Source of the DNA: Dryas octopetala
Lineage: Eukaryota > Streptophyta > Magnoliopsida > Rosales > Rosaceae
Direction: 5' to 3'
Assembly: GCA_963921425.1 (NCBI GenBank)
Contig: OY992834.1
Coordinates: 19,047,923-19,111,922, forward strand
Length of the DNA stretch: 64,000 nt
Part shown: positions 47,401-58,915 of the stretch, in pieces
Layout: each line of letters opens with the position of its first letter
Position numbering within the stretch: position 1 is the stretch's first letter
Notes under the pieces: generated by a model
The model's input: the letters and a program-made list of their open reading frames with translations, nothing else
What the model was told of the DNA's origin: nothing
Databases searched by the model: none
Translations under genes and position numbers: made by a program

Positions 47401-50400
47401 ACAACACTCTTCCCAAAACCTCACCCACTCTCCATTACCAACCCCAAACCGACAAAAAGTAACAAAGGAAGGAAGACCTTGAGAGATGTCTTTCCAAGGA
47501 CATAGACTTGAACCTCTAATCACAATATTGGAGTCTCAATCATTTTTCATGCAAGCCATATTTATTTCTAATGACAGCATGCCAAAGAGACTCACTCTCA
47601 TGTTGAAACTTGAAACCACCACAACCATTTTCTGAGAAGAGCTTGTTTGTTTTCCAGTTAATAAAGTATCCATTTATTTTCCAAAAACAAAAAGTTAAAA
47701 ACCAAGTTAGAACTTAATACTATTTTATTAACAAACTACATATTTTTTTTAACTAATTTAGATTATTGAGTTCAATTTAGAACTAGCCTCCAGCACATCA
47801 GAGGTTTCCTACACATCCCCAATAAGACCACAAAAATTGGCAACTCAATCCTAATTCATTAGAAATGCGCAAATCTGTCTAAGTACAAATGATCAATAAT
47901 GTATCTTGGAAGGTGTTTGTACTTATTTTCTTTTAGTTAATAAATATACTTTTTCTGCTAAATTACATGATTCGTTTTATTTACCTGATGTTTGACATGT
48001 TTGCTGCTGATCCTGTTCTGATGGATTTGACAGCTGCTGCATCTTCTCTGGCTGTGATTGAGAAATTAGTTGCCTCTCAAGAGACTGTGGCTGTGATTGT
48101 TTCCCTTGATTTGGCAGCAAATCTGAAGCAGTTTGTCCAGTCTCCCCTTGCATGCCTGAACTAGAGCATTGTGTGCCAAGAAGCTGCATAGAAATACTGT
48201 TTCTTTGGCCCAATTGATCATGACGTGCAATTGAAAGATTTATTTTCTGTCCCAGAAACTGCTGTTGTGCATTATTCTGCTGGCATGGTATCCTTTGCTG
48301 TTTCTGCTGCAAGTCATGGACACCATTTGATTGTTCATTTAAATGATTCTGTTTGATATTAGTTGCAGTCAACTTTGTCCCTATCACATGTGGTTGCTTC
48401 TGTGATTGCATTAATAGATGCTCTGGAATTGATGATACATTTTGATGAATATCAGGAGCCTCTTGTGATTTATTTGCTTGCCTAAAGGCTGTGTGCGGAT
48501 AATTCTCAATCGCAGATTGTGATGGCTGTTCAAAAGAAGATATCTGATCCTGCCGAAGATCAGAAAGTGGAGCAACATGCATCTTACAAGATCGTAAGAA
48601 AGGAGTTTGCATGACAGATTGTTGAGAGGTCTGTTTCTGAGTAGGTTTTAAGAGTTTCTCCTGGTGGTGTTGGTGGTGCTGAAGTTGTTTTTGCTGGGTT
48701 ATACATGAGGGTGCAATATTTTCCTGCTTAAACTGCTTGCGAAGATGAGGATTTAGTTGCTCATGGTTCTGCTGAGTATCAATGTGGGGTGAATGTTGTC
48801 TTCCTTGCTCCTCTCTCAAATTATTGGCAGAAACATTGAAAGATGTCCCATGCCCTGATGAATTCCTTACCGACTTTTGCGAATTACCTAAGATACTCTG
48901 TGAATTGGGATTTTCATTAGCAATATTTGGCAAGGGAACCTGAGCTGAAACTCTGACAATGGGCCGTGCAGGTGCTAAGATAGCAGAAACTCCAGCGGAT
49001 GCAATGTTATTTGGAATGTTAGGCAATGAATGTTGTTCACGTGCTTGAGATTGATCAGTGGATTGAACAGCAATTGATTGACCTTGATTACCAACTTGGG
49101 GATGGAATACCATTAGATGTTATTCAACAAAATAATAAGATGAAGTATTAGAATTTAGTTAAAGAATACAGGAAAGATAGGCAAGTATTACTTCACAACA
49201 CAATGATACCAGCATTTGAAGATTTTACAACATTTGGACATTCTTTGAAAGCGAGTAAGTTGGAATGATTTGCTAACAATTTAGTATGGATATAACAAAC
49301 AACAAGTGAAGTGTATTGACTAAATGAAAGCTTTCTGATTCGCTAGTCAAACATGTTAGAATATAAAATAATTGTTGGCCAACATCTAAAAAACTTATTC
49401 CTTGGAGAATACTGATGGACCAACAAAATTTATCATGGTATCAAAGTAGTAGATCCTGAATTAGAATTATTTTAACTATAACCTCCCAGTATAAGTTAAG
49501 TTTCTTATGTTTGACCTTCTAATGATGGGAAAATGCCCACATGTGAGGAGTTTTGGAATATAAAATAACTAAAGTCAAGACCCCAAGAGCATAAGCTTTT
49601 GAGAATAATGGTAAACCAACAAAATATATCAATATAAATAGTTTTCTGCTACTATTATAAAAAATGGTATGAAAAATGAGGAAAGGAAATGACAAGATGA
49701 AAGAGGGAGAGAGAGGGAGGGGGGGGGGGGGGGGGGAGAGAGAGAAGAGAAGAGAGAGTGTTAGAATATAAAAGAATTATTGGCCCACGTCCTAAGAGCA
49801 TAAGCTTTTGAGAATAATGGCAAACAAAAAAATTAATTATTATATATTTTTCCGTCACTATAGTAAAATTGGTATGACAAATGAGGAAAGAAAATGACAT
49901 GACGGGGAAGGAAGAGAGAGAGAGAGAGAAAGAGAGAGAGGAGATTACTAAAGAAGATTGGATGTCACAAGCTTCCAGTGCAAGCATGGAGCTATCTTAA
50001 ATGCTCGAAGAAAACCTTTGTAGCTAGCGAAGATATATAAAACAGTTTTCTGTTTATTTTGCTTCCCTCAAAAAAACCAAGAACAGTTTTCTGTTTTAGA
50101 TTAAAAAAAACTAAAAAAATATCAAATTGAATGTAGCCAGAAAATATATGATATCATACTTTATGTATCCCGTAAAGACATATAAAACAATTGAACAAGC
50201 TAAAATTACATAAAATTCTGAAAGACTCCAAATTTAACGAAATATAAAGTCTAAACATAATTTTCCTTTCTTTAAAAAAACAAGGAAAGTGTACATAAGG
50301 CATTTCAACAGTCAACTCTAGAAAGTACAAGTTAAAGAAGTTGATATTGTAACACTGAATAATTTAATTTTTCATATTAATGTCTTTACCTGGATTTGAG

Positions 50401-51372
50401 CTGTTGAGACCAGAGTAGGGAGGGTTTGATGATGAAGAACTAGGCACAACATTTGGACGAAATCCCTCTGTCATCTTCCTTAGGTATTCCTTCTAAAAAC
50501 AAATAACAAATACTTATTTCATACTGATCCAGAAAGCACATTCAATCACAACGTCATGTATTAAATCAGCTTAAAGAAAAATAGGACGTTAGTGAACTGC
50601 AATGACTTATCTTCTAAAACTTAGCCAGTCAAAAAATATCAGAATAATTAAAAGGAGGCTGTTGAGGTCCAAGAGGGGACTATTAAAAAAAGAATTAGAA
50701 ATAAATGCTTGAGAATAAAGGCATCTCATAACTTAAGGTACCTGGTCTCTGGCAGCCATATAAGCCTTTTCCTCAAGCTTTACAGCAATGTTCTTAAGTT
50801 CAGATGTATGCCCTTCGGAACAGGGAAAACGCTTCCTTAAGGTATCTGCACTGCATGAGAAATTGTTCCAAAGTCAGAAATTACTGGCCATGCTAGTTCA
50901 AGAAGTTTTCAAATGTAACGTTTTAGTAAACCAACTAGAAGTCTTTAGCATATTTAACATTCACACCTATAAGATGCTCGCCTAGCTTGGCTTACAAAAT
51001 CCCTATCTCAATCAGAAGTTACATTAAAATACTTCCTTTGTAGGCTTGCCAATCAGCCATGCTGATGCTCATCCAAGCTCAGCCCAAGTAGAATTCTCGT
51101 AAAGCTTAGCATGTCTGATTGAATTCTTTTTCTTTTATTTTGAAAGTAATTAATGAAGTCCAAAGGGAGCACATATTATGAAAAGAAGCATTATACCAAT
51201 ACAAAATTGAAATAACAAAACAGAATCTCATAACTAATGAAGACAAGGAACATCCTTAATGTGGAATTCAAATGGTGTTTTGATATAAATAATGCTATGC
51301 AACTTACATCTTATTCACAATTTTTTCTCGTGCATTTGCAGAAAATCCAATTCTCCAATCAACAGCTTCCAT
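38442..51372 (-). CDS. MED15: Mediator subunit 15 (MED15a-like), 11 exons, one apparent frameshift
   Basis: Exons, in order: 51372-51308, 50850-50742, 50492-50390, 49094-47985, 43954-43884, 42554-42480, 42342-41145, 41028-40732, 39727-39527, 39431-39343 and 38649-38442. All have GT-AG borders and matching phases. Residues about 5-75 are the KIX domain ([19 protein letters not shown], then [20 protein letters not shown] and KEYLRKM), which binds transcription activators. Exon 4 and much of exon 7 are Gln/Ser-rich, low-complexity scaffold. The last four exons are the conserved plant C-terminus ([48 protein letters not shown]). MED15 is a Mediator tail subunit in the nucleus. An in-frame TGA nine bases upstream supports the start. 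Exon lengths sum to 3526 bp, one base too many. The family sequence switches frame at about 41318-41335 in exon 7, so this copy carries a 1-bp error or is a recent pseudogene. The intended product is about 1174 residues. Confidence 0.92.
43840..43878. repeat. (GA)n/(GGGA)n run beside MED15 exon 5
   Basis: A GA-rich tract on the plus strand, so a CT-rich tract on the gene strand, directly downstream of the exon-5 donor. It is intronic. Confidence 0.85.
44760..45095 (+). mobile_element. LINE 3'-UTR fragment in MED15 intron 4
   Basis: It ends GTGGACTCATTGTCCACTGT, followed by TCTAATGAAAGG, a TTTCTCATC motif and an A-rich tail. This is the same kind of 3' end as the copy at 45340-45770. No coding part remains with confidence. 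Confidence 0.55.
45340..45770 (+). mobile_element. LINE C-terminus and 3' UTR
   Basis: Translation gives [19 protein letters not shown], the typical C-terminal block of plant L1 ORF2 (L-W-x-E-R-N-x-R-I-F). It is followed by a 3' UTR with GTGGACATCTTGTCCAC, AATAAATTTC and an (AATAAT)n tail at 45744-45763. It lies sense-opposite in MED15 intron 4. Confidence 0.75.
45780..47210 (-). mobile_element. LINE ORF2 fragment (zf-RVT region to C-terminus)
   Basis: Minus-strand frames give [20 protein letters not shown] (46900 region) with [13 protein letters not shown] just upstream, the zinc-finger-RVT segment of plant LINEs. At 46000-45860, [20 protein letters not shown] resembles the extreme C-terminus. 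Stops interrupt it throughout. Confidence 0.72.
47240..47640 (-). mobile_element. Second LINE zf-RVT fragment
   Basis: Minus-strand translation gives [20 protein letters not shown] followed by [10 protein letters not shown], a diverged duplicate of the segment at 46.8-47.0 kb. A poly(T) run at 47231-47245 separates the two. Confidence 0.65.
49370..49960. repeat. Triplicated copia-LTR-like segment with G/GA runs in MED15 intron 3
   Basis: Three diverged copies of a segment with TTAGAATATAAAA, CCAAGAGCATAAGCTTTTGA and GGTATGAAAAATGAGG start near 49368, 49550 and 49760. The last two end in GGGAGAGAGA runs, including an 18-20 G run at 49719-49736. A TGGTATCAAAG motif at 49436 resembles a copia primer-binding site, suggesting LTR debris that was tandemly duplicated. 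Confidence 0.55.
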
Positions 51373-51979
51373 TTGATTTCAGCTTGAGTAAGTCTTTAAT
51401 AATCAGTACCTATCAACTTTAGTGGACAACAGGACATTGTGTGAGGTCTAAAGCAACACAAAGAACTTCAAAAACAATGACATTTAAAAGAAAAAATGAA
51501 GAGGGTGGAAATACAAGAAATAAGGAGAGAGAAAAAATCTTCAATAGAACCCCCTCCCAAATGGCAATGTAGAATGAATACATGTTCTTGTCTCTGTTAC
51601 AGACACTTTCAGTCCTTATCTATTTCCGGTAAATAAAACCAGATACAAACAGAATCCAGAAGAAGCATCTCCAATGACTATGATGGAAAAAAAAAAGAAG
51701 AGTAAATTAAACAAATTCACTCACATCCACTCAACCAAATCATACTAATAAGAGTACCATACTTAGCAGAGACAAGTACCAGATTTACTTTCTATACATT
51801 ATGAGAAAAAAAACAGCAGAAACTGGTCATGCATAAAATCAGGGAGGGATTTATAGTATTTTTTATTTGTAAAAAAAAAAAAATCTTGAGATATGTCTGA
51901 CTTATGAATACAGATCCTCTACTTATGTTTTCCATGTTGATATTATATTTATGTCCAAAACTACAGGTTTTCATTTAAT

Positions 51980-53575
51980 TGTCTTTCCAATATAAATTTT
52001 TTTACAAGAAACAATTTTATTAGTTCTCATCAAAAGTACATACATAGTGAAAAAGAAGTCCACCAAAAAGCACACATCACACTACAGAAAACTACCGCTG
52101 TACATAGAGGCCTATCAACTACAATCAGACAAATACTTTGCACTGCCTTAGAATTAGACCACTGCAGCTCTCCAATTAGAAAACATCATTGAGAACAAAG
52201 AGTCAAGGAGCCATCTTCTTGTATCCTCTCTGCTAGCATGTAATCTGATTCCCTCCAATATATGCAACAACTCAGCCAACACCCCGGTTTCCGCTTCTCT
52301 TAAATTCCTTTTAAATCCAAATTCCCGGCTTTGAGGTGAATTAGAACTTATAGCCATCCTTGCAAACACCTCATCATGAGATATAGAAAGATTGTACAGC
52401 CAAGGAAATGCCCTCTTTAGAAATGATTACCCCACCCATTTATCTTCCCAGAATTTTATCTGCTCCCTATTCCCAAACACCAAACCACAAACCACAATGT
52501 CTGATGAAGTCCTCATATCCAAGACTAATATCCTTACAAGGGCACCTATTAGATCCTCTCACCAGAGGTTTTCCATCCCATCCATAATTTTGAATTCCGT
52601 ACTTTCTTCTTATCACCCTATGCCACAAAGCCTCCCTTTCCAATGGAAACCGCCTCAACCATTTTGCCAAGAAAAGCCTTATTCTTAAGCAATATATTTC
52701 CAACTCCCAGTCCACCTTTCTCCTTTGATGATGACACCACCTCCCAACTAATTAATTGCTGTTTCTTCCCTTTCTCCACCCCACACGAAGTTCATCATAA
52801 AATTCTCCAATCTTTTAGCAACTCCACTTGGTAGTCTGAACAATGATAAGTAATATAAGGGCAGACTGCTCAGCATGACTTGAATTAGGGTTAATGTCCC
52901 TCCTCTAGAGAGAAATGCCTTATTTCATCCCCCAAATCTTCTCTGCCACAGGATTCCAAAATTTGGTTAACCTTGGATTTCCACCTAGAGGTAGGCCCAA
53001 TACTTCAAAGGCCAAGATCTAAACTCACGTCCCAAAGCAATAGCCAATATATCCACTTTATCCTCCTGTGAGTTTATTCTCACCAAAGAGCAATTAGCTC
53101 TATTGATTGTCATCCCCGAAAAAGCACAAAATATGTCCAGAATTGTAAATAGATTCCCACAATTCTGCTCCCTTCCTTCAAGAAAAAAAAGTGTCCCCAG
53201 AAAATTGAAGATAGGAAACCTCCACCCTTTCTCTTCCCACTTCCAGCCTTTTCACCAGCTTCACCTCCCTTGCCTTTTTCCGTTAACGTGCTCAGAACAT
53301 CCACTACTAGTATAATTAGGAATGGGAAAAGGGGATCACCTTGTCTTAGACTGTTAGACCTCTCGAATCCCCAAATTTGCCGCTCATTCGCCCATCTATC
53401 TCGGCTAGAGATAAATGCCTCATTCCATCTCTCCCCCACCCCCACCCCCACCCCCACCCCCACCCCCACCCCCTCCCCCACCTCCCCCCAATCTTCTCAA
53501 AATAGCAATGGCTCTTACCAAAAACAAAATAAATTAAATCAAACCAACATTCACACAGAAACTTAGCCTCCACAA
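51980..53575 (-). mobile_element. 5'-truncated LINE upstream of the MED15 start codon
   Basis: On the minus strand the reverse-transcriptase motif NSLRQGDPLFPFLIILVVDV lies near 53340-53400. SGMTINRANCSLV (near 53090), [20 protein letters not shown] (near 52800), the zf-RVT block WLRRFPLEREALWHRVI (near 52640) and a C-terminal block to about 52160 follow in order. A 3' UTR ends near 51990. Stops and frameshifts break it. It lies between the MED15 ATG and the likely transcription start near 53.9 kb, so it may be in a 5'-UTR intron. Confidence 0.82.
53431..53490. repeat. (CCCCCA)n hexamer repeat
   Basis: About nine CCCCCA/CCCCT units lie inside the LINE reverse-transcriptase fragment. The minus strand is therefore a run of GGGGGT, with clear potential for G-quadruplex formation. 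Confidence 0.95.
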
Positions 53576-53599
53576 TAAAATCTTAACCCATTGTACTAT

Positions 53600-54060
53600 A
53601 TAAAAAGACCAAAGGAGAGAAAAACCTCAAATTGAGCCATTCTAATACCGATATTCATATACACAATAAACAATTCATAGTATCATCATCTAGTAAACCC
53701 AGAAAATTTAACGAAAACAACAACAAAAATTCAACCTCAGTATCAGACCCAATAGAAATAAAAACAAGAAAATAACCATAGGATATAAAAAAACAAGATA
53801 ATATCCAACAAAGACAAGACGTAGACAAAGGCACAGAGGGATTTTAGACCTTTTGTGTGAGAGTTACGATTGAGAGGAAAAACTGTGAAACCATCTGAAA
53901 CGGCCCTCCACTTAGGGTAGTGGAAAAGAACGATTGCGCTTAAAATAACCCAACTCTTCCTTTTTCCCGCCGGGTGTACTTAGTCTACTGTAGCCGCGCG
54001 TAAGTGAGTGGTATGCTTGCGAGGCAAGGAATCTAGGTGCTTACGCGGGGTTTAAAAAGA
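53600..54060 (-). promoter_or_regulatory. Probable distal 5' UTR and promoter of MED15
   Basis: A less AT-rich segment at about 53840-54050 reads on the minus strand as a CT-rich leader (TTTTTCCTCTCAATCGTAAC) followed by a possible donor (CAAAAG|GTCTAAA). It would suit a noncoding first exon spliced to a site just upstream of the ATG at 51372. This is inference; no conserved sequence proves it. Confidence 0.35.
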
Positions 54061-54235
54061 GAGTTTGGTCTTTTCCCCTTTTGGCAAATGTGGTGGGGCC
54101 AGCTCAGTGGTCATCAAATATCAATCCCCATCAAGTGTGACTATGGTTCAAATTTGGAAGTTGGGTCACAGAATTAACATTCTTACCATGTGTGTTCTCT
54201 CGTCGGATGCAGTGCACCACACCTCCCATCCCTAA

Positions 54236-54711
54236 GAGCATCTCCAATTCTTTTTCGATATTTTTCTTGATTTTGAGGATAATTTAGAAAAAAAAAAGTT
54301 AAATTTAGGAAAAAACTCTCTAATGTTAAAGTTATATTTTCCTTATACTTTTTTTTTTTTTTTTGGATTTTTAGTCTAAAATTTGACTATTGGAGGTTTG
54401 AGTAACCTCTTCTATTTAATTTGATTTGGGAAAAATTTTATGAGTAGTGCTAGATATTTCACATTTTTATACTACAATTTCATACCATTTTATGTGGCAA
54501 CTTATATGACATTTATACATTGGACACTAAAAAAATAAAAATAAAAACTTTGTCCAATAAAGTAATGACACGTGAGATTGTATAAAAATGTGGTATAAGA
54601 ATGTGGTAAGTATAACATTATTCTTTAGAAAAATCTAAAATTTGGGGAGATTTTAGGAAATGGTTGAAGCTTTTTTTTATATCATTTTTCAGGGAAGGAC
54701 TGGAGATGCTC
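54236..54711. mobile_element. PIF/Harbinger-like MITE, 476 bp
   Basis: The ends GAGCATCTCCAATTC and GGACTGGAGATGCTC are inverted. TAA lies on both sides (54233-54235 and 54712-54714). A smaller foldback with CACATTTTTATAC/GTATAAAAATGTG arms is nested at about 54440-54625. Confidence 0.78.
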
Positions 54712-54714
54712 TAA

Positions 54715-55109
54715 GGGCCCGTTTGGTCACGAAATCAATTCCTATGCCTTTTTCGGGGGGAATAGAATGTAAGATTCTCATTCTCCCATTTGGTAATGTT
54801 GGAAAAGTAAATTAATAATTCCCTCTTTATTTTCATTCTCTTGTTTGGTTTGTGCATGAATAGAAAATAAAATTGGTCTAGTTTTTCAATTATACCCTTA
54901 TTTATTAAACACAAATAATGTTTTTTAATTAATTTAATAAAATATCAGGGTTAGTTTAATTTACAAAATAAGCAATAAAAGTTTTCCCCCAATAAGGGAA
55001 ATGATTTCACTTGGGTCAGGAAATGATTTCACTTCCATGTACTTACCAAAGCTGAGAATTGAATTAATTTCTCATTCTCAGATTTCTAAAATTTGAACCA
55101 AAAGAGCCC
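54715..55109. mobile_element. PIF/Harbinger (Tourist-like) MITE, 395 bp
   Basis: It begins GGGCCCGTTTGGTCACG and ends CCAAAAGAGCCC, with TAA on each side (54712-54714 and 55110-55112). Its left TAA is also the right TAA of the preceding element, so the two abut with a single shared trinucleotide. Confidence 0.83.
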
Positions 55110-55283
55110 TAAGAGGTTTTACTAAACCCATTTGGTCAACTTTTATTATTTAATTCTATTTTTTTATTTTCCTTTTTAACAATGGTAAGAACAACAACAT
55201 TTTTTAATTGAATAGCGTTGCCTGTCATTTGTACAACAAAATTGAATAAATTGACTGGACCGAATTTTGCAAAGTACGTCTTA

Positions 55284-55972
55284 GGCCCTGTTTGGGATTG
55301 CGGTGGAGGACCCAAAAGTTGTTGTGGATAACAATTCTCAATCACCTACAACAGTTTTGGTGTTTGGTAAAAAAATAAAAAACTGTTTTTCCCCACAATT
55401 CTCAACTCCCCACAACAAAAACAGAAAGCAGGTTTCTAGGTGCTTTTGAAAGCTGCAGTGCCTCACAGCAACAATGAATATTTTATTTTACCCATAATAC
55501 CCTCATTGATTTCTATGATTTTTATTTGTTTATTTTAAATTAAAAAATATGTCCATTGTTAGTTATATTTTATATTGTGATAATTAATTATGATATTTTA
55601 TTTATAGGATTAAAATTATAATATACCTAAAAAAATAATAGGCATACTTATTTAATAATGTTGTTCTTAGAAAAATTAATGCTAATAAAAATTTGTAGTC
55701 AAAAATTTCAAAAACAAGTAAAAAACATATTATTTTTACCAAACAAATAAGTGAAATGCACTTTCAGCATCATGTCCATTTTAGTAATTATACACAGTCA
55801 CAACATTTTTATATTAACATTTACCAAACACTTTGATACTGTTTTTTGCACTCACAACACTTTTGAAAACATAGTTTACCAAACACTCAACTGCTTTACT
55901 TTACAGCTGACTTTACTTCACAGCTGTTTTACTTCACAGCTGTTTTTTCTCACAGAAATACCAAACTGGCCC
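55284..55972. mobile_element. PIF/Harbinger-like element, 689 bp
   Basis: The inverted ends are GGCCCTGTTTGGGATTG and ACCAAACTGGCCC. TTA lies on the left (55281-55283) and TAA on the right (55973-55975), a one-base difference. The related repeat copies near 56752 and 62448 carry the unoccupied site (CTTAGACCAAACTAAATT and TTTATACTAAATTGAATT). CACAGCTG repeats lie near the right end. No transposase is encoded. Confidence 0.75.
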
Positions 55973-56845
55973 TAAATATCGAATTGAATTGATAAAAAAA
56001 CCGATCAGTAGAGTCACTAAACTGATAGTAACTGAATTGATCGTCTTTACTTTGATACATTTCACCACACCTTCTTAAGACCTCTACTCTCATTTTGTCA
56101 AATTCAGTGTTTAAAAAGCGTTTTTGATACACAAGTCATGAACCAATGCGACACGTATGATTGTTGCAAAGGCGCCATGATTTGGAGAAGAGGCTTACAC
56201 CTTGTGATTGAGAAAATGACCTATTTTTTCATAGGAAATATATTAAACAAAACGAGGTTATTTTGTTGTTTGGTATATTTTCCTCATTGTTTTATCGATC
56301 GTTTGGCATATTTCTCTTTAATGAAACTATGAGTTTCGTATTTTACAAAACACAACGTTTCATTCTTACTCACCCAATTTCTCTTTAATGAAACTGTGCG
56401 TTAACCAACCAGCTCATTCATTCATCCCACTCAATGTCAGTACTATATTAGGTTTTCATTCAGTTTGAAGAAGACTAACTAGGTCAAGACCTCCCAACTT
56501 CTAAGAAGCTTTTCTTTGGTAAACTTTTACTATTTAATTCTCTTTTTTATTTTCCTTTTAAACAATGGTACGAACTTCAATGTTTTTGAATTGGAGAGCT
56601 TCTATTTAATTTATAATGGAGTGATGCATCATGTGGTGTGGACCATTGCGTAAGACTAAGCACTGTAACGTAAAATTGAATAAATTGACTGAACTGGACA
56701 AACCAATCTAATTTGGTGTGATTTTTTTCTCATCATTTTCCAAAGTAGGTCTTAGACCAAACTAAATTGGTAAAATAATCAATATGTAAAGTCACTAAAG
56801 CAATAGTACTTTTGACCAAAATTCATAGCAATTAACTGTACTGAC

Positions 56846-58086
56846 CAAGGAATTAAATTTCGTTTTTTTAGGGTGTCGAAATCGAAACACATGTTTAATA
56901 ATTTTTCGGGAAGATTTCGCCGAAATTTATCGAAATTTACCGAAATTTACCGAAATTTATCGAAATTTATCGAAATTATCGAATTATCGAAATTTTCATA
57001 TTTTCTATTTTCTTCAACTTCAGAAATTCACCAAAAATAGCTCGAGACTCCAAATAATTCACCGAAAAATTCTACGAACTTGTATTGATGAGTACTAATT
57101 TCCTATAACCTCAAAATAGTCAAATTGCTTTCAAAAAAATTATGAAAAATCCTACTCTTATAATTTAATTCTGAAAAAAATAATAATCGTCAAATTCTTG
57201 AATTTTCATTTTCTAAAATTCATTTCCACACAACTAAGCTCTAGAACCACAACCAAAGGTCTAAGTTAGTTAAAATAAATTTAAAGAAATTTCTAATTCC
57301 TTTAAACAAACCTTAAAACAAATTTGAAAAATTTAAGTAACAAAATTATCATAAGCCAAAATTTGGGTTGTTACACTTAGTGAAGACAAAGTTTGGCTAA
57401 GTAAGAGACACGGGGAAAAAGGAAGGAAAGATAAAAAAATTAAAAAAAGACTAAAGAGAGAGGCACGGGGAAAAAAAGTAAGGAAAGAAAAAAAAGAAAA
57501 AAAAGAAAAAAAATGAGGGGGGGTTTGGGGCCTTTGGGCAATTGGAAAGAAGAAAAAAAAGTTTGAGATTTCTTTTAGTTGTTTTAAACCTTAAATTTTA
57601 ATACATTCCTATATAAAAAAATAATTAAAAGTATCCTAAAGGACTTAAAACCTAATATCCTAAAAAATATAGAGTATATAGGGTTTAATGTATAGATTAT
57701 AGAGTATAAAGAGTATTAAGGTATATAGAATATATAGAGTATTAGGGTTTAGATTTTAGTGTATAATTAAATTATACAATATAAAGAATATACTAATTTT
57801 GTTTATTCATTATACTAATTTTATTTAACAGTATTTACTCCAGCGCGCATTATATTCACCTTATATCACATGAAACCTACTATATAATTTGATTTCTTCA
57901 ATGTTTTTTATCAATTTAGTAGATAATATGTTAAATAAACATATGGTAAAGTTTCATTCAAAATTTTCGTATTTTGATAGCAATTTCCGTCATTTCCATC
58001 TAATTTTTGTCAAAATTTAAAAATCTTCGAAATTTCCGTCGAAATTTCCATCGAAATTTCCTCGAAACCCGAAATTTTATTCCTTG
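56846..58086. mobile_element. Non-autonomous hAT element, 1.24 kb (copy 2)
   Basis: The ends CAAGGAATTAAATTTCG and CGAAATTTTATTCCTTG are inverted, flanked by exact 8-bp repeats GTACTGAC (56838-56845 and 58087-58094). The sequence is collinear and nearly identical with the copy at 31469-32694, including CGAAATTT subterminal repeats and the LTR-like middle ending TTGGGTTGTTACA. The repeat copy near 63215 (AACTAAACTGACACAATTTA) is the unoccupied site. Confidence 0.93.
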
Positions 58087-58454
58087 GTACTGACACAGTT
58101 TAATTTACTAATAAAAATATATTTTTATCATGTTTAGCCTTACGATGGACTGCTCTACAATTATAAGAGAATTTGAAGGGCCCGTCTGGTAATAGTTTAC
58201 AGAACAATTTTCTAAAAACTGTATTGTAAAATGAAAATGAAAAATTAAATTTTGCATTCTCAAAGTATAAGAATGCGTCTGGTAGCGTAATTGAAAAACA
58301 ATTATGTAAAACAAAAATAATGAAAACACATTTGATATTAACCAATTATTACAACCAAATAATTCTATTCGCAAAAGATATTAATTATAAATTATTATTA
58401 ATCAATTTTATAAAATATATAATTAAAAAAAAGAGAAGTTTCATAAAACCCAAC

Positions 58455-58865
58455 TGTAATGTCCTAAAAATAATAATAAAAAAAATAAAAAAAAATAATA
58501 ATAATAATATTTATGGGCTTTAAAATTGGGTTAAATTTCTAAGTTTGGGCTTTAGCCCAATTGTTTTACAAGAGATGAAAAGCCCAACTAAAAAAAAAAA
58601 ATTCTGAATGGATTTTGAAGATAATACCAACGTCCATTCCCTTAATTACATATACACATAAGCCTTGATCAATGGTTTTGATTCTTCTTAGAGGGATGAG
58701 TCACCTCTAGGCAATGATGAGAGCCAATGAACTTAACTAGATTTGAGCAAACAAGTTGGATTATAAATAAAGGGCTTTGGTGTGAAGAGCTCACACTTAA
58801 GGAAGCAACGAAGAAAAACTGAACAGAGAAAAGAACAGAGGGAGAGAGAGAGAGAGAGGAAGAGA

Positions 58866-58915
<50 letters not shown>

